DNA from: Nitrosomonas sp.
GTDB taxonomy: Bacteria > Pseudomonadota > Gammaproteobacteria > Burkholderiales > Nitrosomonadaceae
Assembly: GCF_020852615.1 (NCBI RefSeq)
Contig: NZ_JADZAJ010000041.1
Coordinates: 1-64,000, forward strand
Direction of reading: 5' to 3'
Length of the DNA stretch: 64,000 bases
Numbering within the stretch: the first letter of the stretch is position 1; every line of letters starts with the position of its first letter. This document shows, in pieces, positions 46,672-55,720 of the stretch. Below the pieces are notes generated by a model. The model was not told the DNA's origin and made no database searches. It saw only the letters and a list, made by a program, of their open reading frames with translations. The translations under genes and the position numbers were made by a program.

Positions 46672-48365
46672 ATTTCCTTGATGACGGGAATAATTTCCTG
46701 TAATGAGAGCATACGGGGCGTTTTATCCATACGCCCCTGGTATTCCACCACTCCGTCTCGCAGATTCCGTTCGCCAATTACAATACGATGTGGAATCCCG
46801 ACCAGTTCCTGATCAGCAAACATTACACCCGGCCTTTCTTCGCGATCATCCAGTAATACTTCGATATTCGCTGCACGACAGGCCTGATAAAGTTTCTCGG
46901 TTTCAGTCCGGACCTGTTCGCTCTTATGGTAGCCGACCGGGATGATTGACAGCTGAAACGGAGCGATTGCCTGTGGAAACAGAATGCCTCGCTCATCGTA
47001 GTTTTGCTCAATAGCGGCGGCAACAATGCGTGAAACACCAATACCATAACAGCCCATTTCCAGAATTCGGGTTTGCCCGGATTCATCCAGACAGGTTGCC
47101 TTCATTTTTTCTGAATACTTGGTGCGTAACTGAAAAACATGGCCCACTTCAATGCCCCGGCAAATTTCAAGTATGCCTTTCCCGTCAGGTGAAGGGTCAC
47201 CTGCTGCCACGTTGCGGATATCAAAAACCTGATCCGGCAATGGCAGGTCACGCTCGAAATTGACCTGGTGCAGATGAAAGCCTGCTTCATTTGCACCACA
47301 GGCAAAATTGCTCATTTCCAGCACGGCCCGATCAGCGATGATTTCTGCTTTTATACCCACAGGCCCGAGGTACCCTGGCGGACAACCCATTTCAGCAGTG
47401 ATTCTGCTTTCCTCGGCAAATTCAAAATTGCTGAGGGATGGAATTTTTCTGACTTTAGTCTCATTGAGTTGATGATCACCACGCAACAGCAACAGGTAGA
47501 ATTTTTCACCAGCAGTTACGGCCAGTGTTTTAAGCGTCTGCTCAACCGGGATACCCAGGAATTCAGCCACATCCTGGCAGGATTTACGATCAGGTGTGGC
47601 AATCTTTTCCATGATTCCTGCCGGTTCTTCGCGTGGAATACCATGTGCCACGGCTTCAGCCAGTTCAATATTGGCGGCGTAGTCAGAATCGGGGCAGAAG
47701 GCAATGGCATCTTCACCGGAATCAGCCAGAACATGAAATTCATGCGATCCGCTGCCGCCTATTGCCCCGGTATCAGCAGCGACTGCACGGAATTTCAACC
47801 CGATGCGGGTAAAAATCCGGCTGTATGTCTCCTGCATGAGGCGGTAGGTCTGCTCCAGACAATCCACATTGGCATGAAAGGAATACGCATCTTTCATGAT
47901 GAATTCCCGCGCACGCATCACGCCAAATCGTGGACGGATTTCATCACGAAACTTGGTTTGAATCTGGTAGAAATTGATGGGCAGCTGCCGGTAGCTTTTG
48001 ATTTCACGGCGTGCAATATCAACAATCACTTCTTCATGTGTCGGACCAAAGCAAAAATCATGCTTGTGGCGATCCTGGATTTTCAGCATCTGCGGACCAA
48101 ATACGTCCCATCGGCCTGTTTCCTGCCAGAGTTCGGCCGGATGAACGGCTGGCATCAAAAGTTCTAAAGCGCCACTGTTGTTCATTTCCTCGCGGATGAT
48201 ATGTTCGATCTTGTGTAGAATTCTCAGACCAAGCGGCATCCAGGTATACAATCCGCTGCCCAGGCGCTTGATCAGCCCGGCGCGCAGCATGAGGCGATGA
48301 CTGATTAACTCCGCTTCAGCCGGGGCTTCTTTGAGTGTAGAAAGGAAGAATTGAGAAACGCGCAT
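46659..48365 (-). CDS. proS: Prolyl-tRNA synthetase
   Basis: A 568-residue class II synthetase of the bacterial type with the editing insertion between motifs 2 and 3. Motif 1 is in the [17 protein letters not shown] region, motif 2 in [18 protein letters not shown] and motif 3 in [17 protein letters not shown]. The C-terminal anticodon-binding domain includes [20 protein letters not shown]. Length is standard. Confidence 0.97.
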   Translation of the reverse strand: MRVSQFFLSTLKEAPAEAELISHRLMLRAGLIKRLGSGLYTWMPLGLRILHKIEHIIREEMNNSGALELLMPAVHPAELWQETGRWDVFGPQMLKIQDRHKHDFCFGPTHEEVIVDIARREIKSYRQLPINFYQIQTKFRDEIRPRFGVMRAREFIMKDAYSFHANVDCLEQTYRLMQETYSRIFTRIGLKFRAVAADTGAIGGSGSHEFHVLADSGEDAIAFCPDSDYAANIELAEAVAHGIPREEPAGIMEKIATPDRKSCQDVAEFLGIPVEQTLKTLAVTAGEKFYLLLLRGDHQLNETKVRKIPSLSNFEFAEESRITAEMGCPPGYLGPVGIKAEIIADRAVLEMSNFACGANEAGFHLHQVNFERDLPLPDQVFDIRNVAAGDPSPDGKGILEICRGIEVGHVFQLRTKYSEKMKATCLDESGQTRILEMGCYGIGVSRIVAAAIEQNYDERGILFPQAIAPFQLSIIPVGYHKSEQVRTETEKLYQACRAANIEVLLDDREERPGVMFADQELVGIPHRIVIGERNLRDGVVEYQGRMDKTPRMLSLQEIIPVIKEICGD

Positions 48366-48596
48366 GATGGGATTCCATTATCATAGTAGGTGATTAGGTA
48401 ATTTTACCTTGAAACCACCTTTATCCGGCGTGCTTTGGCGGGATCTGACCGCTGTGCGGAAAGGTCAGAGAGGCGAATGGCAGGAAACCTGACGATCTTG
48501 ATTGCTGTAAATTTTTGTGGCTGTAAATCGTTACCAAAATATGGAAAAATTGTCGGCAATTCAATATAGATTAAGTTAAATTGACAGGTGAATCGG

Positions 48597-49160
48597 ATGA
48601 TCGACCGTAATGGATACAGAGCAAACGTCGGTATTATCCTCCTGAATTCAAAGAACCAGGTTTTTTGGGGGAAGCGTGCCAGACAAAATTCATGGCAGTT
48701 TCCACAAGGCGGGATCAAATCGGGGGAAACGCCCACCCAGGCCATGTACCGGGAGCTGGCTGAGGAAACAGGGCTGCAATCGGCACATGTGGAAATTCTG
48801 GGGAGGACCAGAGAATGGCTGCGTTACGATGTACCAGCCTGCTGGACCCGTCGTGACTGGCGTAAAAATTACCGGGGGCAGAAACAGATCTGGTTTCTGC
48901 TGCGCATGTTGGGAAGAGATTGTGATGTATCACTCAAAACCTGCGCCCATCCTGAATTTGATGCCTGGCGCTGGAACCAGTACTGGGTTGAGCTGGAGTC
49001 TGTAGTTGAATTTAAACGGCAGGTTTATCGCCAGGCATTGACAGAGCTTTCCCGATTGCTGGATTACGAGGCCGGACTGGGTAGTGATCAGGCTTACAAA
49101 GAGTTATCGGAGCCGGTTGAAGTACCGGAAGAAAAACGATCGGGCTCCGGACAAAGCTGA
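48597..49160 (+). CDS. rppH: RNA 5'-pyrophosphohydrolase RppH
   Basis: A 187-residue Nudix enzyme that trims the 5' end of mRNA and starts RNase E decay. [17 protein letters not shown] is the RppH N-terminus. The Nudix box is [20 protein letters not shown] continuing to TGL, with WQFPQGG just before it. ATG 48597 is chosen over GTG 48588, which is in frame but extends past the family start. It is divergent from proS with a 231-base gap. Confidence 0.96.
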   Translation: MIDRNGYRANVGIILLNSKNQVFWGKRARQNSWQFPQGGIKSGETPTQAMYRELAEETGLQSAHVEILGRTREWLRYDVPACWTRRDWRKNYRGQKQIWFLLRMLGRDCDVSLKTCAHPEFDAWRWNQYWVELESVVEFKRQVYRQALTELSRLLDYEAGLGSDQAYKELSEPVEVPEEKRSGSGQS

Positions 49161-49262
49161 GCACCATTCCTGTTCGGCTGCAAGTTGTTCTGCTTTCTTA
49201 TCAGGCGTAGGCGGCTGCGCCATATTAGCCGTTACAATTATTCAAATTAAAAGGAGAGTGCA

Positions 49263-50267
49263 ATGATCAAGCGTACATTGACTGTTTCGCTGCTGTCACT
49301 AAGTCTGGGAGCAATGTTTGCATCTGCCGGTGCGATGGCTGCCAATGAACCGATACAACCGATTAAAGCGGTAACTCCGGAAAATGCCGAGGTGGCAGAG
49401 CTGGGAAAAATGCTGTTTTTTGATCCCCGGCTTTCCAAATCAGGGTTTATTTCCTGCAACTCCTGCCATAACCTGAGTATGGGAGGTACCGATAATATCA
49501 AAACCTCGATTGGTCATAAATGGCAGCAGGGCCCGATCAATGCACCAACCGTACTGAATTCCGGTATGAATCTGGCGCAATTCTGGGATGGCAGAGCTAA
49601 GGACCTGAAAGCTCAGGCTGCCGGTCCGATTGCCAATCCGAAAGAAATGGCCTTCACCCATGAAATGGCAGAAAAAGTGATTGCTTCCATTCCACAGTAT
49701 CGTGCGCATTTCAAAAAGGCATTTGGTTCGGATGAGGTAACGATTGATCGCATTACAACCGCAATTGCCCAGTTTGAGGAAACCCTGGTTACACCAGGCT
49801 CAAAATTTGATCGCTGGCTGGATGGGGATAAAAATGCACTAAATCAGAATGAGCTGGAAGGCTATGATCTGTTCAAAAGCAGCGGCTGTGTCCAGTGCCA
49901 TAACGGGCCGGCTGTCGGTGGGAATTCTTACCAGAAATTCGGTGTCTATAAGCCTTATGAAACTAAAAATCCGGCTACGGGCCGGATGGGCGTGACCGGT
50001 AATGAAGCAGACCGCAACGTATTCAAAGTACCAGTGTTGAGAAATATCGAATTGACCTACCCCTACTTCCATGATGGTGGGGCAGCAACACTGGAGCAGG
50101 CTGTGGAAACAATGGGAAGGATACAGTTGAATCGCGAGTTCAATAAGGATGAAATTTCCAGGATCGTCGCCTTCCTGAAAACCCTGACCGGCAACCAGCC
50201 TGACTTCAAGCTGCCTGTTTTGCCACCTTCCAACAACGATACCCCGCGCCCTCAGCCATTTGAGTAA
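49263..50267 (+). CDS. Di-haem cytochrome c peroxidase
   Basis: A 334-residue periplasmic peroxidase of the MauG/CcpA family that reduces hydrogen peroxide with electrons from small c-type cytochromes. A signal peptide (about 1-28, ending AMA) precedes two c-haem motifs, CNSCH in the N-terminal domain and CVQCH in the C-terminal one, and RLSKSGF-like and YPYFHDGGAATLEQAV elements. N. europaea has a well studied enzyme of this kind that does not need reductive activation. AAGGAGAG precedes the ATG. Confidence 0.95.
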   Translation: MIKRTLTVSLLSLSLGAMFASAGAMAANEPIQPIKAVTPENAEVAELGKMLFFDPRLSKSGFISCNSCHNLSMGGTDNIKTSIGHKWQQGPINAPTVLNSGMNLAQFWDGRAKDLKAQAAGPIANPKEMAFTHEMAEKVIASIPQYRAHFKKAFGSDEVTIDRITTAIAQFEETLVTPGSKFDRWLDGDKNALNQNELEGYDLFKSSGCVQCHNGPAVGGNSYQKFGVYKPYETKNPATGRMGVTGNEADRNVFKVPVLRNIELTYPYFHDGGAATLEQAVETMGRIQLNREFNKDEISRIVAFLKTLTGNQPDFKLPVLPPSNNDTPRPQPFE

Positions 50268-50321
50268 TACTGAGAAAGGTATTCCCGTCTTGAGTAGTAT
50301 TAAGCAGTAACTTGCATGTAC

Positions 50322-50360
50322 GCCTGGCTGCCTTCGTGACAGATAAGCAGCCAGGCTGTT
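50322..50360 (+). terminator. Hairpin downstream of the peroxidase gene
   Basis: GCCTGGCTGC and GCAGCCAGGC pair perfectly over ten bases with a 15-base loop, followed by TGTTTCGTT. The T run is weak. It lies 55 bases after the peroxidase stop. Between here and the repeat element at 50523 I see no gene. Confidence 0.5.
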
Positions 50361-50522
50361 TCGTTCCGGTATCCAAAATTCTGTACAGATCACCTGCCTG
50401 ATTTCCGGGAAGCGCTGCTGTGACTGCGCTCGCACATGATTATGGGATGGCGTATGTGCCTGTATCGTAGTGATGGATTTGCTGTGACTGATTCCGGGGA
50501 TTACAGCACAGCATAAAATAAA

Positions 50523-50758
50523 CCTAAAAACCCCGGTTGATCGCTTGTTTGTTGTCTTAACATCATGACAATTTTCAACTTTATTCCCATTTTCGTATTC
50601 ACCTCTCTGGTGAGTTTGCTACGAGCAGGAGTGTGCCTTTTTCCGTGCGCATGGCTGCGTTGCAACTCCTTGGAAGGGAACGACCATTTCGCGTTGTTGC
50701 GCCTTGCCCTGCATCAGGAAGAAGGCACACTCCTGCCTGTTCAACTGAGGTTTTTAGG
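50523..50758. repeat. MITE-like element, full-length copy
   Basis: A 236-bp element with inverted ends: CCTAAAAACCCCGGTTGA at the left and the complement of CCTAAAAACCTCAGTTGA at the right. It is flanked by a possible 5-base target duplication ATAAA. Inside is a second inverted repeat of about 20 bases with one mismatch (50625-50644 against 50717-50736, GCAGGAGTGTGCC core). Its outer arms match the 125-bp copy at 3980-4104, which lacks the middle. It has no coding capacity and ends 16 bases before the regB ATG. Confidence 0.78.
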
Positions 50759-50774
50759 ATAAAAGAGCGGATTA

Positions 50775-52070
50775 ATGGGTATTTTCAGCATCCTGAATCA
50801 ATCTCCTTCCGGTAAAAATCTGCAGCGCCTGTTTCTGCTCAGGATTATTGCCATCATTTCCCAGATTATTATTTTCTGGGTTGTTTACAGCATCATCGAG
50901 CTTGAATTGCCATGGACGGCAATTATTCTGACAATTACCGTACTTGCGGTTCTGAATTTACTGACCTGGATCCGTTTACGTTATTCCTGGCCGGTGACCT
51001 ATCCGGAATTCTTTGCGCAGCTGCTGATAGATGTTGCCGGGCTGACTGCATTGCTGTATTTCAGTGGCGGTTCAACCAACCCGTTTATCTCGCTTTATTT
51101 GCTGCCACTCACGATTGCTGCCACGGTACTGCCCTGGCACTACACCTGGATCATGGCGGCGATCACCATTTCCTGTTACACCTCGCTGCTGTTCAAGTTC
51201 ATACCGCTCCCGCATGATCACCTCGACGATCACAGCCGTCACATGTTTGAATTTAACCTGCATGTCTCGGGGATGTGGCTGACATTTGTGCTGAGCACCT
51301 TACTGATCACCCTGTTCGTCGTCAAAATGAATGCTTCCATCCGTGATCGTGACAAGGAATTATCCAAATCGCGTGAACAGGCATTGCAGAATGAGCAGAT
51401 CATTGCACTGGGTACGCTCGCAGCCGGAGCAGCGCATGAACTGGGAACCCCATTATCGACCATGGCTATTATCACCGGTGAGCTGCAGCAGGAATCTCCC
51501 GGAAATAGTGAATTTCAGAACAATATCCGTATCCTGCGGGATCAGATTATCCTGTGTAAACAGACATTGACCCATTTGCTGGCTGATGCCGGGCAGTCCC
51601 GGGTAGAAGAGGGGAGTGGCCAGCCGGTTGATAATTTTCTGCAGCAAGTCATTGATAAATGGCAGCTGATACGTCCTTCAATCCGGTTTACCTATCAGTG
51701 TAATGGTGTGCGCCCCGCGCCAATTATCATGAATACCCGTTTACTGAGCCAGTCTGTTTTGAATCTGCTGAATAACGCAGCGGATGCATCAACCCGGCAG
51801 GTTACCATTACCAGTTGCTGGGATGAAACACAGCTGCACCTCGAAATTCTTGATGACGGGCCGGGATTGGACGCAGAAGCAGTTGAACATGCAGGTGAAC
51901 CGTTTTTTACCAGTAAAGGGCCGGGGCAGGGGTTTGGCATCGGGCTGTTTCTTGCCAACACCAATATCGAACGTTTCGGCGGAAGCGTGCGTTTATTCAA
52001 CCGGCCGGAAGGCGGAGCATGCACGCATGTTACCCTGCCGGTCTTGCACGGGACAACCAGTACTTCATAA
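50775..52070 (+). CDS. regB: RegB/PrrB-type redox sensor histidine kinase
   Basis: A 431-residue kinase with six N-terminal transmembrane helices. FSGGSTNPFISLYLLPL between them contains the GGxxNPF motif that binds ubiquinone in RegB. The H-box AAGAAHELGTPLSTMA has His221. The following helix carries a Cys in IILCKQTLTHLL, at the position of the redox-active Cys of RegB. N- and G-boxes are NLLNNAADAS, DDGPGLD and GQGFGIGLFLA. RegB signals the redox state of the quinone pool and acts with the next gene. The repeat element ends 16 bases upstream, so it probably supplies part of the 5' UTR. Confidence 0.92.
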   Translation: MGIFSILNQSPSGKNLQRLFLLRIIAIISQIIIFWVVYSIIELELPWTAIILTITVLAVLNLLTWIRLRYSWPVTYPEFFAQLLIDVAGLTALLYFSGGSTNPFISLYLLPLTIAATVLPWHYTWIMAAITISCYTSLLFKFIPLPHDHLDDHSRHMFEFNLHVSGMWLTFVLSTLLITLFVVKMNASIRDRDKELSKSREQALQNEQIIALGTLAAGAAHELGTPLSTMAIITGELQQESPGNSEFQNNIRILRDQIILCKQTLTHLLADAGQSRVEEGSGQPVDNFLQQVIDKWQLIRPSIRFTYQCNGVRPAPIIMNTRLLSQSVLNLLNNAADASTRQVTITSCWDETQLHLEILDDGPGLDAEAVEHAGEPFFTSKGPGQGFGIGLFLANTNIERFGGSVRLFNRPEGGACTHVTLPVLHGTTSTS

Positions 52071-52086
52071 CAAAAGGAGAATGCTT

Positions 52087-52632
52087 ATGAATGATTCCAT
52101 CGATCGTCCCAGTCTGCTGATCGTTGATGATGATGAGGTTTTCTGTGGTGTACTGGCAAGGGCGATGGTAAAGCGCGGGTTTGACACCACCTGCACGCAC
52201 AATATCAAAACGGCGATCGAACAGGCGGAATTACTGGTACCGGAATATGCCATCATTGATCTCAAGCTGGGGAATGAATCCGGTCTGCTGCTGGTCGAGA
52301 AAATCAGGGAACTGGATCCTGGTACCCGTATCATTGTATTGACCGGATACGCCAGTATCGCGACGGCGGTTGAAGCTATCAAACTGGGGGCCACTCATTA
52401 CCTGGCCAAGCCGGTAGATGCAGACGACATTATGGCCGCATTCGAGCGAACCAGTGGAGATATAGAAACACCGATCAGCCCGTACCCTCTATCAGTAGAA
52501 CGACTGGAATGGGAATACATTCACCGTATCCTCATGGAAAACGATAACAACATCTCCGTTACAGCCAAGGCTCTGAATATGCATCGCAGGACATTGCAGC
52601 GCAAACTTTCAAAGAAACCGGTACAGCTGTAG
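52087..52632 (+). CDS. regA: RegA/PrrA-type response regulator
   Basis: A 181-residue regulator. The receiver has LIVDDDEVF and a phosphoacceptor Asp in YAIIDLKLGNESGL, then VLTGYASIATAVEAIKLGAT typical of RegA. The C-terminal Fis-type HTH is NNISVTAKALNMHRRTLQRK. ATG 52087 is preferred because AGGAG lies seven bases upstream; ATG 52081 is too close to it. RegA controls respiration, nitrogen and carbon genes in many proteobacteria. Confidence 0.93.
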   Translation: MNDSIDRPSLLIVDDDEVFCGVLARAMVKRGFDTTCTHNIKTAIEQAELLVPEYAIIDLKLGNESGLLLVEKIRELDPGTRIIVLTGYASIATAVEAIKLGATHYLAKPVDADDIMAAFERTSGDIETPISPYPLSVERLEWEYIHRILMENDNNISVTAKALNMHRRTLQRKLSKKPVQL

Positions 52633-52852
52633 TGGTTACAGCCGGCAGTTTTACAAAAGACAGAATGGGTTGCGACTGTAGCCAGGTGGTTTACGGCCAT
52701 TTTGCTGTCGCAGAGAAAGCGGCTGGAAGCCGCCGGATTCTTGACAAAAACACCTGAATGTAACATCATGCACAGCTTTCCGGGTGTGCCGGAAGCCGTA
52801 AAGAGTTGCAAAATAAAGAGCAGGGAGACAAACGATCTCTCGCGTAAAAAAT

Positions 52853-52929
52853 GCGCCCGTAGCTCAGTTGGATAGAGTACTTGGCTACGAACCAAGGGGT
52901 CGTGGGTTCGAATCCTGCCGGGCGCGCCA
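52853..52929 (+). tRNA. tRNA-Arg (ACG)
   Basis: Acceptor GCGCCCG pairs with CGGGCGC. The anticodon stem CTTGG/CCAAG frames loop CTACGAA with anticodon ACG, whose A34 would be inosine for CGN codons. Discriminator G and CCA are encoded. Confidence 0.97.
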
Positions 52930-52994
52930 ATAAAAAAGGTATTGCTGCCCACGTAGCCGGCGATATTTATAAAAAGTAATTCCAGTTATCTCGA

Positions 52995-53070
<76 letters not shown>

Positions 53071-53078
53071 AAATTCAG

Positions 53079-53106
53079 CGCCCAACTGTTCTCAGTTGGG
53101 CGTTTT
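53079..53106 (+). terminator. Terminator after tRNA-Phe
   Basis: CGCCCAACTG and CAGTTGGGCG form a perfect ten-base-pair stem with a TTCT loop, followed by TTTT. It ends the tRNA-Arg/tRNA-Phe transcript. Confidence 0.85.
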
Positions 53107-53308
53107 CATTTGTGCTTCCCGCATGACACGCGGGGTTCCCGCACATTCTGCGTGTGCGACCGAGGTCCTATGGCCTGGCAGGAACATCCCCGGTTGCCCT
53201 CCGTTCCGCCCTCTCTTCTCTCGAAATCGGCGCTAACTTCTTCGCCGTGGCACACGCGGACGGCGTTTTTCGTCAATCACTTATGCGTGCGCCGACGGGA
53301 ATGGTTGG

Positions 53309-53351
53309 CTCGCGGGTTTGCACGAGCAAAGCAGAACGGCAAACCCGCGAG
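53309..53351. repeat. 13-bp perfect inverted repeat at the island edge
   Basis: CTCGCGGGTTTGC and GCAAACCCGCGAG are perfect complements separated by 17 bases, just past the stop of the DUF2188 gene. It could be the terminator of the minus-strand operon, though it lacks a T run, or a recombination or end sequence of the inserted DNA. The stretch 53107-53364 holds no gene I can support. Confidence 0.6.
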
Positions 53352-53364
53352 GCCAGCCTCCACG

Positions 53365-53595
53365 TCAACCCTTGGGCGGGAACGGATCGTCATCGTAGCT
53401 GTTGCGCTCACGGATCTGGCCGTTCCGCCCTTGGATGAGCATCTCGCTCTGCTGGTTGATGGCGATGTCCCGCGCACGGTCAATCGCCTGTTGCTGCGTG
53501 TCATGGATGGAGGTGAGACGGTCGTTGCCTTCTCCCCGCACACCCCACTGATCACCGCCGTTGATGGGTACGACCCATTGGTTCTTTCCGCTCAT
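53365..53595 (-). CDS. DUF2188 small protein
   Basis: A 76-residue protein beginning MSGKNQWVVPINGGDQWGVR. It has the DUF2188 pattern: a strand with W-V-P...W-V-x-G-E, then QQQAIDRARDIAINQQSEML, then IQGRNGQIRERNSYDDDPFP. These small proteins occur on mobile elements and in stress contexts; no activity is known. The start at 53595 has GGAGAG upstream. It is the last gene of the minus-strand accessory operon, 71 bases after the preceding gene. Confidence 0.8.
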   Translation of the reverse strand: MSGKNQWVVPINGGDQWGVRGEGNDRLTSIHDTQQQAIDRARDIAINQQSEMLIQGRNGQIRERNSYDDDPFPPKG

Positions 53596-53666
53596 TTCAA
53601 TCTCTCCTAAAAATGAAAAAGTCAGGCTCTTGAAGTCGGCGCGAGCCAGGCGCTTCGGTGCTGAAT

Positions 53667-54632
53667 TCATGTCATGACGTTCGCCCCCTTTCCAGTTGCC
53701 GAACACGGCATCGCATATAGTCCAGCGCGTTGCTGTGTGACGACGAGTGCCCCGTAGGCAGCCAGTCGAGCCTCGTGCTCCGGCTTGCCCTTGTCCTTCG
53801 ACTTGATCTTGAACAGGTCAATCGGCTTGTCGCTCTTCTGGCCAGCGCGCTGCATGATCCTTTCGCCGTCCACCTCGGCCCCCTTGAACGACCAGAGCGC
53901 TTCGAACACCTTGGCCTGACCTTGGGTGAATCGGATTGGTGTGGACTGCACATCCTGCAGCGTTGCCCACTTGAAGTCGGCCGAGAACGGCCCGTTCACT
54001 GGCGCGGCCGGATCGGCCACTGCTGGCACTGCAAACGGCACCGAGGGGATGAAGGTGATTGCGCCGCCATAGAACGTGAAACGTTCCTCCAGTGCCAGCC
54101 ATTCCACGCTGGAGCCGAAGGGCGATCCACGCGTCGTGCGCGGCCTGGGAGTGATGACCCGGATGTTGCTTCCCGCTACCCGAATACGATCCAGCAAGGT
54201 CGGCTCATGCAGCACTCTCGTCAGATCTCGGGCCAGCACGACCGGAGAGCGGCGGGCATTACCGAGCCGCCAAGCACCGTCGCCCAAGTCATCGATGTCG
54301 TCGCGGCTCTCGATGTCGAGCGCGAGGCGCATTTTCTGCCGCAGCCACTCTTCGTCCAGGGCCAACGCCGCACCGTCGCTTGCCTCGACAGGCACCTGGC
54401 CACACTCCGGGCACCGGCAGATCCGACCGCCCCGTCCATCGCCCCAGACCTGTGCCCGATGCTGCTGACAGTGGGGGCAGAGTACAAAAGACTGATCCAC
54501 CACTGTTGGCCTGACGGCTTTGCCGAGCACAGATAAAGCTGATACCTCGTGTGGCGAGAACGTGGCCCGCAGCACCGGCGTGCCGCCTGCGAACAGGCGG
54601 CAAACCAGGGCCCAGGCATCATGCGTAGTCAT
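53667..54632 (-). CDS. Unrecognised protein with zinc ribbon
   Basis: A 321-residue protein. Near residues 52-77 it has CPHC followed 22 residues later by CPEC (LCPHCQQHRAQVWGDGRGGR, then ICRCPECGQVPVE), a zinc ribbon. An alpha/beta region follows, with RRSPVVLARDLTRVLHEPTL and a C-terminal Lys-rich segment (FKIKSKDKGKPEHEARLAAY). I cannot name the family. ATG at 54632 overlaps or nearly abuts the end of the preceding gene, depending on that gene's frame. Codon use and GC are like the rest of the accessory segment and unlike the chromosome to the left. Confidence 0.7.
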   Translation of the reverse strand: MTTHDAWALVCRLFAGGTPVLRATFSPHEVSALSVLGKAVRPTVVDQSFVLCPHCQQHRAQVWGDGRGGRICRCPECGQVPVEASDGAALALDEEWLRQKMRLALDIESRDDIDDLGDGAWRLGNARRSPVVLARDLTRVLHEPTLLDRIRVAGSNIRVITPRPRTTRGSPFGSSVEWLALEERFTFYGGAITFIPSVPFAVPAVADPAAPVNGPFSADFKWATLQDVQSTPIRFTQGQAKVFEALWSFKGAEVDGERIMQRAGQKSDKPIDLFKIKSKDKGKPEHEARLAAYGALVVTQQRAGLYAMPCSATGKGANVMT

Positions 54633-55459
54633 TGGTCAGTCCTCGAAGGTGGATGAGGAACTGACTGGGTCGGTCTCCGGCGGCAACTCTTGGGCACTGA
54701 GGGTCTGGCCCTTCTGCAAGATGCCACCGCAACCAGGTAGCCTTCCAGCTGCGCCTGCATCTTGGCGTCGAACTTGTGCAGGTTCAGCCGTCCTTTGCTG
54801 GTCACTTCGATGGTGACCACCTTGGGGCGAGTCCTGCCCGGTTCGGGCGGGTAATAGAGATTGACCTGTGCCGCTGTCACCGCCCACTTACCCTCCAGCG
54901 GGCCAGGCAGCTTCTCCTTCAGCAGATCGTGCACCGAGCGTTGCTGGCTGGATTGCATCGCCGTGCATTCGATCTTCAACGCCGTGTCGGGGCTGAGCAG
55001 GGTGAGTGCCTTCAACTGCACCATCGAAAAACCGTCCTCAAAGACCTCCGGCACATCGAACCCGGTGCGCAGCATCGACAGATCCGGAGTCGGCGACTTG
55101 ATCTTGTGAGCGCTTGCTTTCACGCCCAGCACATGCTCCGCGAAGGCCTCGACCAACATCTGTTGGTACTTTGCGCCGCCGCGCACCAGCGTGCGCACCA
55201 CACCGGTGGACTTGGCGTACTCCAGCACCATGCGAATGTTGGGGTTGCCGACCCGGCGCTTCAGGGTCGCGCCCTCGAACTCCAGGCACAGCGTCGCCAT
55301 GCCCTTGACATGGACTGACAGCAGGAACACCTCCGGGCTGCGCTCGACTAAGTGCGCCACGCTGCCGTCTCCGCATTGCGGTTCGCGCTTGTAGAAGGCC
55401 GAGATGGCGTGACGCAACGCGGTCAGATTGGCATCCGAGCCGTTTGGTTGGCGCTTCAA
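54629..55459 (-). CDS. Unrecognised protein, possibly frameshifted at both ends
   Basis: An open frame of 276 residues with no domain I recognise; the core has FLLSVHVKGMATLCLEFEGA, YAKSTGVVRTLVRGG and VVTIEVTSKGRLNLHKFDAK. Two signs of frameshift are visible. At the 5' end the only in-frame start is TTG 55459 without a ribosome site, while AGGAG and ATG 55491 sit in another frame that stops exactly over that TTG. At the 3' end, after LEGYLV (about 54735), the frame turns Arg-rich, while the alternative frame reads GILQKGQTLSAQELPPETD and stops at 54636, three bases before the next ATG. Either sequencing errors or decay would explain this. Confidence 0.6.
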   Translation of the reverse strand: MKRQPNGSDANLTALRHAISAFYKREPQCGDGSVAHLVERSPEVFLLSVHVKGMATLCLEFEGATLKRRVGNPNIRMVLEYAKSTGVVRTLVRGGAKYQQMLVEAFAEHVLGVKASAHKIKSPTPDLSMLRTGFDVPEVFEDGFSMVQLKALTLLSPDTALKIECTAMQSSQQRSVHDLLKEKLPGPLEGKWAVTAAQVNLYYPPEPGRTRPKVVTIEVTSKGRLNLHKFDAKMQAQLEGYLVAVASCRRARPSVPKSCRRRPTQSVPHPPSRTDQ

Positions 55460-55498
55460 GCCAAGATCGTATTGCTGCGTCTGCTGCCCATGCTGCTC

Positions 55499-55703
55499 CT
55501 AAAAGCTGAAGTCATAGGCGCGTTCGAACAGCGCCGGGTGGTGGACGTAGAGCCAGAAGGAACGGTGGATGTCGCTTGCACACAGCGCCAAACCCGCCAG
55601 CGCAGCACCATCGGCCACGATCGCGTCCCGGCGGCCCGCGTTTGATCGCATGTACGCGCTCGCCATCGAGCGCTTGATGCAGGATGGCCTTGCGCTCGAT
55701 ACG
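55499..55703 (-). pseudogene. Small frameshifted ORF between the unknown genes
   Basis: Two frames join into one protein-like sequence: RIERKAILHQALDGERVHAI then KRGPPGRD in one frame, continuing as AIVADGAALAGLALCASDIH and RSFWLYVHHPALFERAYDFS in another, with stop at 55499. The break lies in a GC-only stretch near 55630. No proper start codon is seen. An intact ATG start exists only at 55666 in the second frame and gives 55 residues. A short gene with one indel, or a sequencing error, is likely. The stop TAG overlaps the AGGAG of the next gene. Confidence 0.5.
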
Positions 55704-55720
55704 CTACCCGTTGGCGAAAC

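Noticed and set aside
47268-48167. 299-codon plus-strand frame opposite proS
   Set aside because: Antisense of a well conserved synthetase; composition and lack of motifs mark it as a shadow.
53154-53438. 94-codon plus-strand frame at the island edge (RSALSSLEIGANFFAVAHAD)
   Set aside because: It overlaps the DUF2188 gene and the 13-bp inverted repeat and has no ribosome site. Similar frames may be annotated near mobile DNA, but I cannot support it as a gene.
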